A stretch of 64,000 nt of DNA from Rotaria sordida. Its lineage: Eukaryota; Rotifera; Eurotatoria; Philodinida; Philodinidae. A program made the translations under genes and the position numbers. The notes beneath the pieces are model-generated. The model had not been told where the DNA came from and did no database searches. It worked only from the letters and a program-made list of their open reading frames with translations. Of this stretch, positions 1 to 11,800 are shown piece by piece. Each line of letters begins with the position of its first letter. The first letter of the stretch is position 1. Location: positions 1-64,000 of the forward strand of contig CAJNOL010000744.1 of NCBI GenBank assembly GCA_905250125.1, read 5' to 3'.

Positions 1-2423
1 AATATCGAACTCATGACAAAATAGAAAATTTCTAGGTAATAAAAAATTTCTAGGTAATAGAGAATTTCATATATCCTGTATGAGAAATAAAAATTTCAAT
101 GATCTTCTTTTTTGAGAAAATCATATGGAGTACTGAAAAAGTTTTTAGAGTCTGAAGTATTGTACCAATTTAAAAAAAAACTGCAAAATGAATAAGATTG
201 AAATTTTAACAATCATCAAAATTTCTTCTCTAGGCAAGAAATACATAATCTACATTCAGTCTTGATTTAAACTTGTCATAAAATCATTATAAGTCATGCA
301 AAACTTGTTTTTTTTTCATTCACTTGCACTTTCAAACTTTTAATTGTCAAAGTATTGCGTTCTTTAGTAATATTTTCATAGACAGATATTTTTTTGTCTT
401 TTAGTACTCCTTCATTTGCATACAAATCATGAAGAAAAAACAGTAAATTATAGAACTTCAAAAGGCTTTAAAAACTACATGACATGTCTATGCTTTTGAG
501 ACATTAATTAATTTATTCCTTATTTAGCACTTCAAGAGTCACTAATTAAAGCGTTCACCAGTTAGTAAAGAAATTTTCCTAATAATGTGCTTGTTATTAA
601 TTCAATCAACGACAGTAAATGTTTTACTTATTGATATTATTCTTCGCAGTATGTGTATTCTTCAGAGTCTCGAGATTGTTTGTGACATTTTCCATTCTCT
701 TTAAGTTACTAATAGATTTTCGTATATAAGATAGAAATTAGGATAACTTAAGGAAGAAATAAAACATCTTATGAAACAAAGAAAATAGCTAATATCGGAA
801 GCTCATAGGGTCTGTTGTTGACGTGTGATATATACAGAAAGCGTAAAGATCATATTAATTTGATTTTGACATTGTCAAAATAGAGACTGAATGTAAGTAT
901 TTTTTGTCAATAGCTCTAATATTCTTTTAGTCCTTGATAGATATGCACTCGTAAAGGTCATTTTACTCGTCAAATCAGCAATTACAAAACGATATACTTT
1001 ACTTTTTTCAGATCAATATGTTCTATTGAGAAAAAAAAAGCATTTAACACTTTTCATATCTATTTTAAAAAATAAATGTAAACTATTTTTTTTGAAGTAC
1101 TTTTAGTTTTTTCTCGATAGAAGATGTTGATGAAAAAAAGAAAGTATACTGTTTTGTAGTTGCTCATGTAATGTCTAAGATGAATTATAGAGTTTCATAT
1201 CTATCAAACACTAAAAGAATATAAGAGCTATCATTAAAAAAAGTATCTGAGAGCACTTACATTAAGTTTCTCCATCAGAAAAGTAGATGGACATGAATTT
1301 GAATAGAATATAGTTATGGACGATTTCAACTTCAAATGATATGATATGGACAAACTCATTCGTTACCGACACGATTACACAAAATTAAAATATGTGTATC
1401 TCGGAAAAATGAACTTTTCTGAAGCTAATTCTTATATATTACATGTATATTAAGTTGCTCTAGATACTCTGGAAAAAAATCAGCACTAGAGACCTTTGTT
1501 CAAGGAAGTTATCCATAAAAAACTGACAAGACACAATAAAGAGCATCGACTTTCATTGTATGCGTTTTAGTTTAAAAAACTCCATATTAATGAAGCATTT
1601 TTAAAAACTAAATAGCAGACTCTGTAGAAAATTCAGAAGTCTACAAAATCTATTTTCAAAGTTTTTTCTAACCATACATACTTTATTTTAAAAAAACACC
1701 GATTTACTGTTTGTTAGTGACGTGACGAAGTACGAATATACAACTAAAAAAACTATTTTTTATAATCTAATAAGAGGTTCAAATCCTTCTTCTAAATCTC
1801 TACATGATAGAAAGACAAAAAAGTTTTGTTTTTGGAACTTGGTATGATCTCTAGAAAACTAGTTTTTAAGAGGAAACTTTTTGAAGTCAAATCTTGCTGA
1901 AAGTTTCAGCATAGATGTGGTTCATGCCGTAGTGTCTATTCTGAAGTTTTCAGATTTGTTCCTCATGTAATTCGAAAGATATTCGTTAACTACTGTTTAA
2001 TTAATAAACAAATGAAAGAGTCAACATTTTTACATGTCTATGTTAAAAGAAATTATTCAGAAAAATAATCCTTGTAAAGAATCAAAGCTAAATAAAAGAT
2101 GAGTATATCCAGTTTTGTCTGAAATGACCGATATATGTAATGCAAAAAAATTAACTTGGAAGTCGATATATGTTTTGCTTTACTTATTAGCAGACAGTTT
2201 GTCATTTAGAAATTTATATATACAATGTTTTGACGAACAACAATAGGGGAAATAAGGGTTTATCGGTTATCTTTGCAAAAGATGCAATAAGTATATTTAT
2301 TTGATGACTCATATTAATTGCTAAAATCCCTGTTTTACTGTTATCTATACAAAGGACGCAGCGCCTTTTTCGTAAGTTGTACCTTCCCCGCTGCTCCCGT
2401 TAGTTTTTCGTTTGTTAAACTAA
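1..2423. other. Non-coding AT-rich stretch, no gene seen
   Basis: No open frame with coding character, splice-site chain or RNA gene could be supported on either strand. The stretch is AT-rich with many homopolymer A/T runs, as in the other intergenic parts of the window. Confidence 0.5.
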
Positions 2424-2630
2424 TTATTTTTTGGTTTTGAGTGATGTGGCGATATGAGATAATACAGGCAGATATTGAACTTTTTCAGTCTTTGTAAAAG
2501 AAAAAATCATTTTTTTTAGAACAGGATCATTTCGATGTAAAATACCCAAAATAGCAGCTAATGTTTCAAGATTTTGATTGTGAAATATAGAATTTCTGAT
2601 GTATTTTTGCATCGTGATTCCGAAAATCAT
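2424..2630 (-). pseudogene. Gene fragment, one arm of a palindrome
   Basis: A 68-codon open frame starts with ATG and ends at TAA. It contains the segment 'HNQNLETLAAILGILHRNDP' and later 'FSFTKTEKVQYL'. I do not recognise the family. A second, inverted copy of the same sequence lies immediately beside it at about 2636-2790 on the plus strand, where 'LDILCISDPVLKIM' and 'FFTNTEKSK' can be read in a frame shifted relative to the upstream 'NQNLEKL'. Because similarity is retained at protein level, this was probably once coding. The upstream part of the gene is missing because the palindrome centre (about 2633) cuts it off. It is probably a relic; it could also be a terminal exon. Confidence 0.35.
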
Positions 2631-2635
2631 GCTTA

Positions 2636-2790
2636 CTATAAAACAAAAAAAAAATCAATTTTTTGATAATCAAAATTTAGAAAAACTATATGTTTTTTGG
2701 ATATTTTATGTATTAGTGATCCTGTTCTTAAAATAATGGTTTTTTTTACTAACACCGAAAAGTCCAAGGTTTGGATCAGAAGTTTTAATA
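2636..2790 (+). pseudogene. Inverted, frameshifted copy of the 2424-2630 fragment
   Basis: The plus strand here matches the reverse complement of 2424-2630 with substitutions. The reading frame has to shift between the 'NQNLEKL' part and the 'SDPVLKIM' part, and it has no start codon, so this arm is broken. It forms the second arm of a near-spacerless palindrome centred near 2633. Confidence 0.4.
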
Positions 2791-3157
2791 TCATAACATA
2801 ATCCACGATACAGAGAAAAATCAATTGGGAATATATATGTCATTTTCTTTAATCATGCTTTGTGAATTCTTGATTATCATATAGACCTTCTCTCTGCAAA
2901 AGTTCGAACCATAGTTATAGGTACCATCATTCTTTTTTCGATTTGTTTTATTATCTTAATGAACTGTATGAAACTAAACTGATGATAAAAAAAGAATAAC
3001 TTTTTAAAAGTGAATTATTGTGAAATGATAGGTTAAACAATCTTTCTGATATAGGAAGAAATAAGTGTATAACTGAATAGTTTTTAATAGATATGCGTTA
3101 ATTCCTAGAATATGATATACAATATGATATTCTTTTTTCTTATTAAGAATGTAGTTC

Positions 3158-4140
3158 CTGTGGATTGTTTATATCAACCATAATCAAGTTTTTGTTTTTC
3201 TGTATCCGAAGCTGTGCTCGAGATGCATGAAATAGAAAGTAAAGGTTTCGAAATTGGTCAAAAATTCGCATTTTTAAATATTTTTTCGACCAATTCCAAC
3301 TTATATTGAGACCTATGCTTTGTATTAGATAAAATTTAAGACTATATTTGGACAGAGCGTTCAAAAATGAGCACAGCTAGTACGAGGAATCGATAGGAAT
3401 TCAACAATTCTCAAGACTGGATATATGTTTTTGTAAGCAAAAATAAATCGATTCCTTGAATTTCTAATTGAAATTTAGAATATTTCTCGTATTGAGAATT
3501 ACTGAATTCCTAGTGATTCTTCATACCAATTGTGTTCAGTTTTCAATGTTTTCGTGAATCTATTCCGAGAGAGAAATAGCAGAGACATCAGTCTTGAAGT
3601 TCTAGTAATCTCGTAAAGTTTTACGAAGTCTTCTTGTGAAACACGATCGGAAAAGAGTATTGAAGTAAAGGATAGACATTGAAGTTCACTCACAGATATG
3701 ACAGACGTTATTAATATACGATCTGTGATCATATATAAATAACTTCTTATTATACTATATGAATTACTTCCTTATTGTATTTCTGAAGGATTAAGTAAAA
3801 TTATAATGAAGAAATATGTCCCAAAATAGATAGAATAATCTTTCTGTAATTAGCAATAGCAGCTACATTGTGTTTTACATTTTAATTCCGCAAGAATTGC
3901 GCTAATAGCTTGTAATATATGTTGAAGTCTGCTGTTTTCCTCTCAATCTATTCTTAGGTTTTGTCTAATGCAAAACACAGACTTCAATACCAGTTAAAAT
4001 TAGCCGAAAAAAAACTATAAAAACAATGCGAATTTTTGATTAATTTCGAAGCCATTGTTTTCTATTTCATGTATTTTGACCACAGCTTCGAATGAAGTTA
4101 AAAAAAAAGACTCGATCATGCTTGATATAAACATTTCATA
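3158..4140. mobile_element. Fold-back/TIR element with ~200-bp inverted arms
   Basis: The left arm (about 3158-3360) is the diverged reverse complement of the right arm (about 3925-4140). Matched blocks include 'aatgcgaatttttga' with 'tctatttcatg' and 'cacagcttcg'. The interior (3365-3920) holds a 77-codon minus-strand open frame (3499-3732) of unknown meaning. Part of the interior (3813-3918) recurs at 6543-6660, as expected of a dispersed repeat. The exact ends and any target duplication were not resolved. Confidence 0.5.
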
Positions 4141-5272
4141 ATAACTGCATCCTTAAAAAGGAAAAAAAATGTCAACTTTGACAGCATGTAGTTGTAAAGA
4201 TTTGATCGTTATTCAGGCAATTATAGATGAAATTTATTGAAGGAGTTAATACGTATTCGTTGGAAGTGATTTTTTTCTTCAAATTCTCAGGACACTCAGA
4301 ACAAAAAAAAAGCAAATCCGTGGAAGTGAGTCTATAAGCGACATTTCCTTGACATTAAGAGCTATACATAAGAAGTAAAATTATCATGAAACGATGTATA
4401 CTTGGTCTAAGTAATACTTTAGTATAAAATCTATTTCACAGATTATCAATCATGTCTTCAAGATTTATGAGATTGTCTTTATGATCAATAAAAGACAATC
4501 CGATTGAGAATATTTAAAATTAACGACAAAAAAAAAACGAATATTTAATTTCTTATCAAATTCCTGATATCAAATAGTTCCTCATTTTATTTTTGATCTA
4601 TATCATACTTTTTTATATTTACTCTCTTGAAAATCTCTACAAATATTTTCATGATATTACATATGTTTTTTCTTTCTTTTTTTTTTCCTATGTAAATCAG
4701 TTATAGAAAAATGCAAATTTATTCTTCATTAGTTTTATCATATAAATATTCTTTTATGATAAATAATATAAAGATCGTAATCATAGAATATTATCAAAAA
4801 AATGATTCAAGCATATAACTATTAGATAAAATAAACTATGTTTATTTAAAATCGTTCAATTTTGAAAAATTTCTTAACATTACAAAAAATTCTTTTGTAT
4901 ATTTTCTTTCTTAAATATATATATACAATTATTATACATTTAATATAAGATTAAAGATTAACATAAGTATACAAGTTGGAAAAAATTTTGACTAATAAAT
5001 TAAGCAATCGAAAAATCATACATTTTAAATAATATCAAATAAGGAAAAAATCATGACTTAAAAATCGATATTACAAAATGAAAAACGGATATATTGATAT
5101 TTTTGCGCACCTGATAAACAGAAAGAAAAATCAATATATATATATTTTTTCTTTTTCTTTCTTCAAATAATGACGACTTGCAAACGTGGCTTTTTGATGT
5201 AATTCGTGTTTCTTGGTTATCATTATGTGTTTTTTCCAACAGCTATAGCGTATATATGTTGGCTTCCGATTT
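4141..5272. other. Intergenic, no gene seen
   Basis: Very AT-rich sequence between the fold-back element and the promoter of the first mini-gene. The only open frames are short and cross low-complexity runs; none shows coding character. Confidence 0.45.
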
Positions 5273-5302
5273 CGAAAGTCATGAAACTGGTCTATATATA
5301 AG
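5273..5302 (+). promoter_or_regulatory. TATA box and upstream block of mini-gene 1
   Basis: The block 'cgaaagtcatgaaa' is followed by the TATA-like 'ctatatataag' at 5292-5302, about 130 bp before the ATG of mini-gene 1. The same arrangement (GAAA-TCA-GA, roughly 12 bases, then CTATATA) stands before mini-gene 2 at 7987-8019, while the sequence between TATA and ATG differs. Conservation of the block in otherwise diverged flanks supports promoter function. Confidence 0.55.
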
Positions 5303-5427
5303 AACATGAGTATAAAAAAGTTATTTCAATAGTTGATATACGAATTCAAAAATTTATCGAATAGAAAGAGTAAATCTATACGAATTATTTTCTCATACAA
5401 TTTATAGTTGAATAATAAATATTGAAG

Positions 5428-5656
5428 ATGTTCCAACCTGATAAACACGATGGTATGAATTACTGATATGTTTAATTGATTGTTTATTTTTGTATTTTAT
5501 TTTAGCCATTGCAACAGAGTGGTACATGAATTCTAGCACTCAGGTTTGTAGTGTACATTTTTATTTTATTGAAAATACTAATAAACGTAATGTTTGTAGA
5601 CCAATGACACAGCTGGTATTACGTATGAAATAAATAATGGTGGTGGTGGTGCGTAG
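5428..5656 (+). CDS. Three-exon mini-gene 1, 39-aa peptide
   Basis: Exons are 5428-5452, 5506-5543 and 5600-5656, with introns of 53 and 56 bp in phases 1 and 0 bounded by GTATGA...TTTTAG and GTTTGT...TTGTAG. The product is 39 residues: it begins 'MFQPDKHD', has 'QTND' at the second junction and ends 'NNGGGGA'. There is no signal peptide, membrane segment or cysteine. The call rests on mini-gene 2 (8130-8371), which has identical exon 1 and exon 2 lengths (25 and 38 nt), identical intron phases, the matching start 'MF(Q/N)P' and Asp8, and 'Q(T/S)N' after intron 2. A TATA box lies about 130 bp upstream. Family and function are unknown. Confidence 0.6.
5640..5651 (+). repeat. Short (GGT)n run coding for Gly4
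   Basis: Four GGT triplets near the 3' end of mini-gene 1 encode its terminal glycine run. Mini-gene 2 lacks them, so the C-terminus is the variable part of the pair. Confidence 0.6.
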
Positions 5657-7986
5657 ATTTCGACATCAACTTCAGAAAATGATTGCATTCATTTTTGGTT
5701 TAATGCATTTAGTTTTTACATAGAAAATATTCGGTAAATCAAGATGATAATGTCAGAATCGTTTATGTAAATATTTGAAATGAACTGAATGCAACTATAA
5801 TAAAATGGTTACATATAAATTATCATTTTGTGCTTCATATTTTTTCGGTAATTTTTCAAAAAATCTTGTGTGTGATGATTATATATTTATTTTATTTGGG
5901 AGTATTTTTTTAAAATAAATATTTAAAAACAACATTTCAAATATTCTCTTTTTAATCTTGACATTCAAGAAAAAGAAAAGGTATTAATTTGATAATGATA
6001 TTCTTGACAAATATATTTATAGAATAGTTATAAATAAATATATGAAAGAAGGTATAAATCTCTACTTGAATAATTATCTAATAATGTTAATAATTTATGT
6101 ATAGAAAAAAAAAAGATATAATTAATGGAATAAAGTTGAAAATTAATATGCTAGATAGATAAATATGTTTACAAAAATCAAAAAATAATCAAAGTTTCAT
6201 GTGATATTTACTTTCTTTTTTTTTATGGATACAAAAAAAGAAACAATGTGTATCTCGTAAAGAATGTTGAAAATTTTGAATTTATTAATCTGTCTCTAGT
6301 AAAGGTTACGCGATCATCTGGAATTTATTTTCATTCATATAACTTAGACTTGTTCTAATAAGATGATAAGATTCATATGACAGTATACAGTACGAATAAC
6401 TAACATTTCATAAGCAAATAAATTTTTGTTAATGAAAACATATGTTCACATTAATTAGTTTATATAAGAAAAAGACAAGTCAAATAAATATTTATTGTAA
6501 TATTACGATATTTTATTTATTTAGTTATTAAATAAAAGAATATTGAAGAAATGTGTCAAAAAATAGATTCAACAAAACGATCTTCTTGTGATTAACAACA
6601 GCAACTACATCGTGTTTCACATTTTAATCTGGTAAAGATTGCGCTAACAATTTTTATAATTACAGAACATTACTTTTATTTTTAGCAAAGATTAAATTGA
6701 AGTTCTTTAAGATGTTCGAATGAACTTTTTGAACAGAAAATAATAGCTACATCAATCATTTAATGTTTTTTTAATTATAAATTCGTTAATGAATATATTT
6801 ATTTTAACAAATATTATCTTTTAATTTTTTTTACAAAAAAAAAGTAATGTTTATTTGTTAATAAAGCTTTACGTATATTCTACAATATAAAACTATTCAA
6901 TTTTTTTAATTTTATTTTGTTAATTTTATTATAATGAAAAGAATATTTCTAGAGATATTTTTAAAACATTAGCATTTTTTCTTTAGATATAATCTAAATA
7001 TTCGACCTGCTTCTATATACTCAACAAGTTGACTAATATACTTATAGTTTTATCCGATTTTTTTTTCAAGTATAAGAAAACTTATTTGAAGCATCTATAA
7101 ACATTTTTTTGTAGAGTATATAATTTTATGACAATGGAAGTTTTTCGAAAGAAAAAACAAGAAGTTTCTTTTTTGTATCGATTTAATAATCAAGTCATTC
7201 GATAACTTATTCGTGTGAATTTGAATATATTTTTCAAAATATCTATATAATTAATTCGATATTCAATCTATAATATATCGACCTAATTCGATTCTTTTTA
7301 AAAACAAACTTCACACTTATAAATAATAATCGAGCTCAAAGTCCATTTTCTTATATCTATTTCTCTAGTGATATTTTTTATTTAGTCTATGATAAATTGT
7401 TCTTTGCCTGAGAAAAACGAAATAACTAAATCATAGATATCGATATTTTATTTTCGTCTCATGCATCTCTTAATGCCATTTATTTGACAAATATCCTTTC
7501 GTAATTTAAAAGAAAAAAAAAATTGTATTGTATCTTGGAAGCCATACCTATAATTTATAACATTTGCAAGTACTAATGACATCATTTTTCCAATTCAAGC
7601 ATATGACACAAAATCACTTTTATTAATCTATTATTCTTAATCATGATAATAAGCTAATAATTTTCAACTTATAATTACATAAAATTTACATCGATTGTGT
7701 TTATGAGATGTAAATATTCGAAAACATATCGAAGCATATGTAATAAAATTTTCTTTTTTTTTCAATGCATACTATTAGCAATAGCACATGCTGTAAATCT
7801 GTCACCTTTCAATAGTATCAGTACGAAAAAAAAAGAGCGTCAGATTATTTTCTTTCTCACTGAATCCAATATTGTGCATGATATTCTTCGAAGAGAAAGA
7901 TTTTTTTTCATTTCCAAGAAAATCTATGTCATGAAATCATGATATTCAAAGAAAAAAAAATCTTTTTTTTCCTATTTCTTTCAATC
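5657..7986. other. Intergenic between the two mini-genes
   Basis: AT-rich with long poly-A/T runs. It contains a partial copy of the fold-back element interior at about 6543-6660 (compare 3813-3918). An 81-codon open frame at 7697-7942 has no coding character and ends just before the promoter of mini-gene 2. Confidence 0.45.
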
Positions 7987-8019
7987 TTTGAAAATCACGA
8001 TAGTCCAGACTATATAAAG
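7987..8019 (+). promoter_or_regulatory. TATA box and upstream block of mini-gene 2
   Basis: The block 'tttgaaaatcacgatag' is followed by 'ctatataaag' at 8010-8019, about 115 bp before the ATG. Its spacing and letters match the block before mini-gene 1. Confidence 0.55.
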
Positions 8020-8129
8020 AGGTAGATATTCTTCAATATAAAAATTAAATTACAAACTACAAATATATTTGTGAGATTTATTAATAACAAAAAGCAAAAA
8101 AATTTTTTTTTTGTATCATAATTAATACA

Positions 8130-8371
8130 ATGTTTAATCCATCGAATTGTGATGGTAAATAAATTTAATTTTTAATTGAAATTAATTAAAAGTTTTTCAA
8201 ATTTAGATGATGCAATTAAGATGTGTAGCGAGACTAATATACAAGTAAATAAAATTAATTTATCTTTATAATATAATGAATAAATTTTTTCTTTTATCTC
8301 GTTAGAGTAATAATATAATTGGTTTAGCATTTACATCAAGTAATAATGATTATCAAATATCTTCACCTTGA
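8130..8371 (+). CDS. Three-exon mini-gene 2, 42-aa peptide
   Basis: Exons are 8130-8154, 8207-8244 and 8306-8371, with introns of 52 and 61 bp (GTAAAT...TTTAG and GTAAAT...GTTAG) in phases 1 and 0. The product is 42 residues: it starts 'MFNPSNCD', has 'QSNN' at the second junction and ends 'YQISSP'. No signal peptide or membrane segment is visible; there are two cysteines in the first half. Exon 1 (25 nt) and exon 2 (38 nt) have exactly the lengths seen in mini-gene 1, and the promoter block is shared. The two are diverged paralogues in tandem, about 2.7 kb apart. Function is unknown. Confidence 0.6.
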
Positions 8372-8824
8372 ATTCAAAATCGATTAATCAAAGATCATAC
8401 ACGCCTTGCATTGTTGATCAAATGATTATAATCGATGTCTAGAGAAGTGAACAAAATAGAGCGATCGATGCATATTTGCGGCAGATCAATATTTGTTTCT
8501 TAAGTATATACTCATGAAATATATATATATATAAATATTTTTATGTAACAAAAAATATGTAATTAAGATAACTTTTTACGGTTATTTGTCTTCTATATTC
8601 TATTTATTTTAAGAATAAAAAACAAAAAATTAAATAAAGTTAAAAACAAAAATCTAAATTATTTTGTTTAGAATGAATGATAAATTTGCATAAAATAAAG
8701 TATTGCGTGTACTAAATATTAAAAAGCTAAAAGAAATATAATCACTGGTACAAAATCAAAAGAAGCAATACTAATACTTTTCATATAAGATTAAGATATA
8801 TATATATATTAAGTAAAGTTATAT
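8372..8824. other. Short intergenic interval
   Basis: AT-rich sequence between mini-gene 2 and the 3' end of the minus-strand rod/EF-hand gene. It presumably includes both 3' untranslated regions. No further gene was seen. Confidence 0.45.
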
Positions 8825-11800
8825 TTAAAATACATTATTTGAAAGCCAGTCAATATCAAATGAAGCTATTTGTTGAATTTGTTCGTTGTTTGTAATAACA
8901 TGAGCACATGTTTCATCAACATTATTCAATGCAAATATTAATTCTAAACAAATATTGAAAATAAAATTTTCATATAAATTAGACATTACATTGTTTAGAG
9001 TACTATTTGAGAATAATAGAATAATTCAATCCAAAAAAAAAAAACAATGATTTAATATGAATAGTTAATGTTTCCAATTATTCATTACTCTTTTACTACT
9101 CAAATATTCTCAAGAATGATTTTCCTTACCATCAAGTGTCCATGGAATATTATCATATGTATGTGTTTCTGTTATTATATTTAATTTATTCATAATTTCA
9201 TCAGGATTTTCTATTTGTAATAAACGAAGGAACTGAATAACTCTATAAACACAAACAAAAGACAAAATATTTATTCACAGGGAAAAAACCAAAATGTTTT
9301 GTTTTTCTTCTTCTTACTGTTGTTGTGTAATTATTCCATTATGATCGATATCAAATATATCAAACCATCGTTGAACATCATTTGTTGAATAGTATCCATT
9401 ATTAATAATTGGTAAAAAAATATCTCGAAATTCGATCCAATTTATGAATGAATCTAAATAAATAAAATAATTTTATATAAAATACATGAAAGAATTTCTT
9501 TTTCAAACTTGTATTTTGTTTTTTATTAAGATATAATTCAATAAATAATTGTAAATCATCATATGATATATTTATATTATTATTAATAAATTCATTTATT
9601 ATTTCTATTGATAAATTTTTCTTATTACTATCCAATTGTTTACTATCAGGATTAGCACCTACGTTTTTGAATATTCTACCAAGTACTACAAACAAACAAA
9701 AAAAATCGAATTTTTAATAAATAGAAAAAAAACAAGTTTTTTTTTTACAAGATATTTCTTTGTTAAATTTATCATTAGTTTTAGTTGGAAAATTTCTACT
9801 TGATATTTCTAATGATATAGCTTGACTATCCAATGAAGTTTGATTAAACCATTGTTTATTTTCAGTTTCTTTTGATAAGATATGTTCATTAATATCATCT
9901 GTTTTTTTAATTGCTTCAATTAATTCTATAAAAATTCAAATTTAAAATCAAACAAAAGAAAAAGAACTTTCTATTTTTCTTTTTTTTTTTTTTACCATCA
10001 ACACTTAATTTTCCATCGTGATCTGTATCATATTCATCGATAATATTCTGTGCAAGACTAATAGTATTATTAGCTTGAAGAATTTCAAGTAATTCTACAA
10101 AGAAATTTTATTTTTGTTTTTTAAATACAAAGAATAAAAAAAAATAAATGTTTTTTTTTTACCGGCTATTTCTTGTAATGATAAATAACCATCTTTACTT
10201 GTATCAAATAAATCAAATAATTTTCGAATATGTCGTTCCGTATAACGACCAGTTATTATAGGAAAAAGAATATCACGAAATTCAATCCAATCAAGTGTTT
10301 TAGGACGATCTTATTGAAAGAAAAGAAAAGAATTATCAAAATTTATTCATACACCAAAACCAAAACAAAAACTATTCGTTTTATTCTCTTAATTTACTAT
10401 CTTGTGCAGCTGATTGTAGAAGATATTTTCTAAGTAAACTATCGAATAATGTTCGTATAAGTTGATCACGAAATTCCAAACGATCAAGTAATTTATCTGG
10501 TAAATCATAATTTATTTCAACTAAATCTTCATCATTGGCTAATTCATGAAATACATAACGAAGATCTATAATAAAAGTAATAAATCGATATGTAAAATAT
10601 CAAACATATGTATCTATTTCGATACATAGGAGATCATAATTTAATAATTGACAAGTAATGACTGAGAGCAGTTTTTTTTTCTTTACGAACTGAAGGTACT
10701 ACAGTATTCATTTTATTTAAATACGTATTAAAAAAAAGTGTTCAGACATCTCTACTCATTATATGATCAATGTAACAAACTTGAGTACAAGAATATTCAC
10801 AAAGTGAGGATGACCATTTTATTCTTGATTTATTCACACTACAATTCAATCTTTTCCACCTACGTATACATGTTTATATCTATATAAGTGATGAAGAGAT
10901 AAGGAAAGGCAATCAAGTGTATCGACCATGAAAAGAGAGAAGAGACACATATATAAAAAGTAGAGAACTGCAGATCCACGCTTTTATGAGCTCTGATCCT
11001 AGTTTTTGTTCACCAATATCTGACATTTTCTGTTCTTGTTGCTCACTTTCTCATCACTCGATGCTTAATAAATTACAAGTTTACGTTTACGAGGGAGTCT
11101 CTTCAACTGTCTAGCTTCCGTTTTTAATGATTTTTGTTTTTGCCTATAGATATTACATAGTATTATAATAATGTCTTGTTTTCTAGAGGTGCTAGGCTTT
11201 CAAAAAACTCGTATTTTTGAATTTTGATCTGAAATTTTACGTATATAGAGAACTCAATTAGACTAGCTTCGATAAAAAAAGCTCAGAAGTTTTGAACAAA
11301 GTCTCTTCGAACTATAAAACTTTCAAAAAAAAATGCATGTTCTATTCACGATCAATAGAAAAGGGTCTAGATCTTGAATGTCTCATATCTCGAAGACACT
11401 TTTTTCAAAATATCTGAATTTTTCTTATGAAAGCTAATCTAGTTGAGTTCTCTATATGTGCAAAGTTTCAGATCAGAATTCGAAAATACGAGTTTTCTGA
11501 AAACCTAGCACTTCTAGAAAATATACATATTATAAATACTATGTAGTATCTATAGGCAAAAATTTATTGAAATCGGAATTGGGACAGTTAAAGGGGTTCC
11601 TCGTTAGTTAAAAAGAGCATTATGTTAATCAAAAAGAAAGTTGAACAATTCATTGATATAAACGAAATTCGCTATTAAAAATCGTCAAACCAATAGTAAT
11701 ACCAAAAACTTCAGCTGTATAGAATAGTTTTAGTTGTATTTACATAAACAATATCAAGCGAGAATATATTATATACAATCTAAGAAGATGCGAGTTCACA

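Noticed and set aside
2640..2830. Minus-strand coding-like stretch 'SLYRGLCYDIKTSDPNLGLF'.
   Set aside because: It is the antisense of the inverted plus-strand gene copy at 2636-2790, which has better homology support; most likely coincidence.
3499..3732. 77-codon minus-strand ORF as a host gene.
   Set aside because: It lies wholly inside the fold-back element interior and has no splice context or recognisable motif.
3813..6660. Idea that 3813-5656 and 6543-8371 are a tandem duplication carrying each mini-gene.
   Set aside because: The shared 3813/6543 segment belongs to a dispersed fold-back element also seen near 41710, so it is not evidence for a joint unit; only the mini-genes and their promoter blocks match otherwise.
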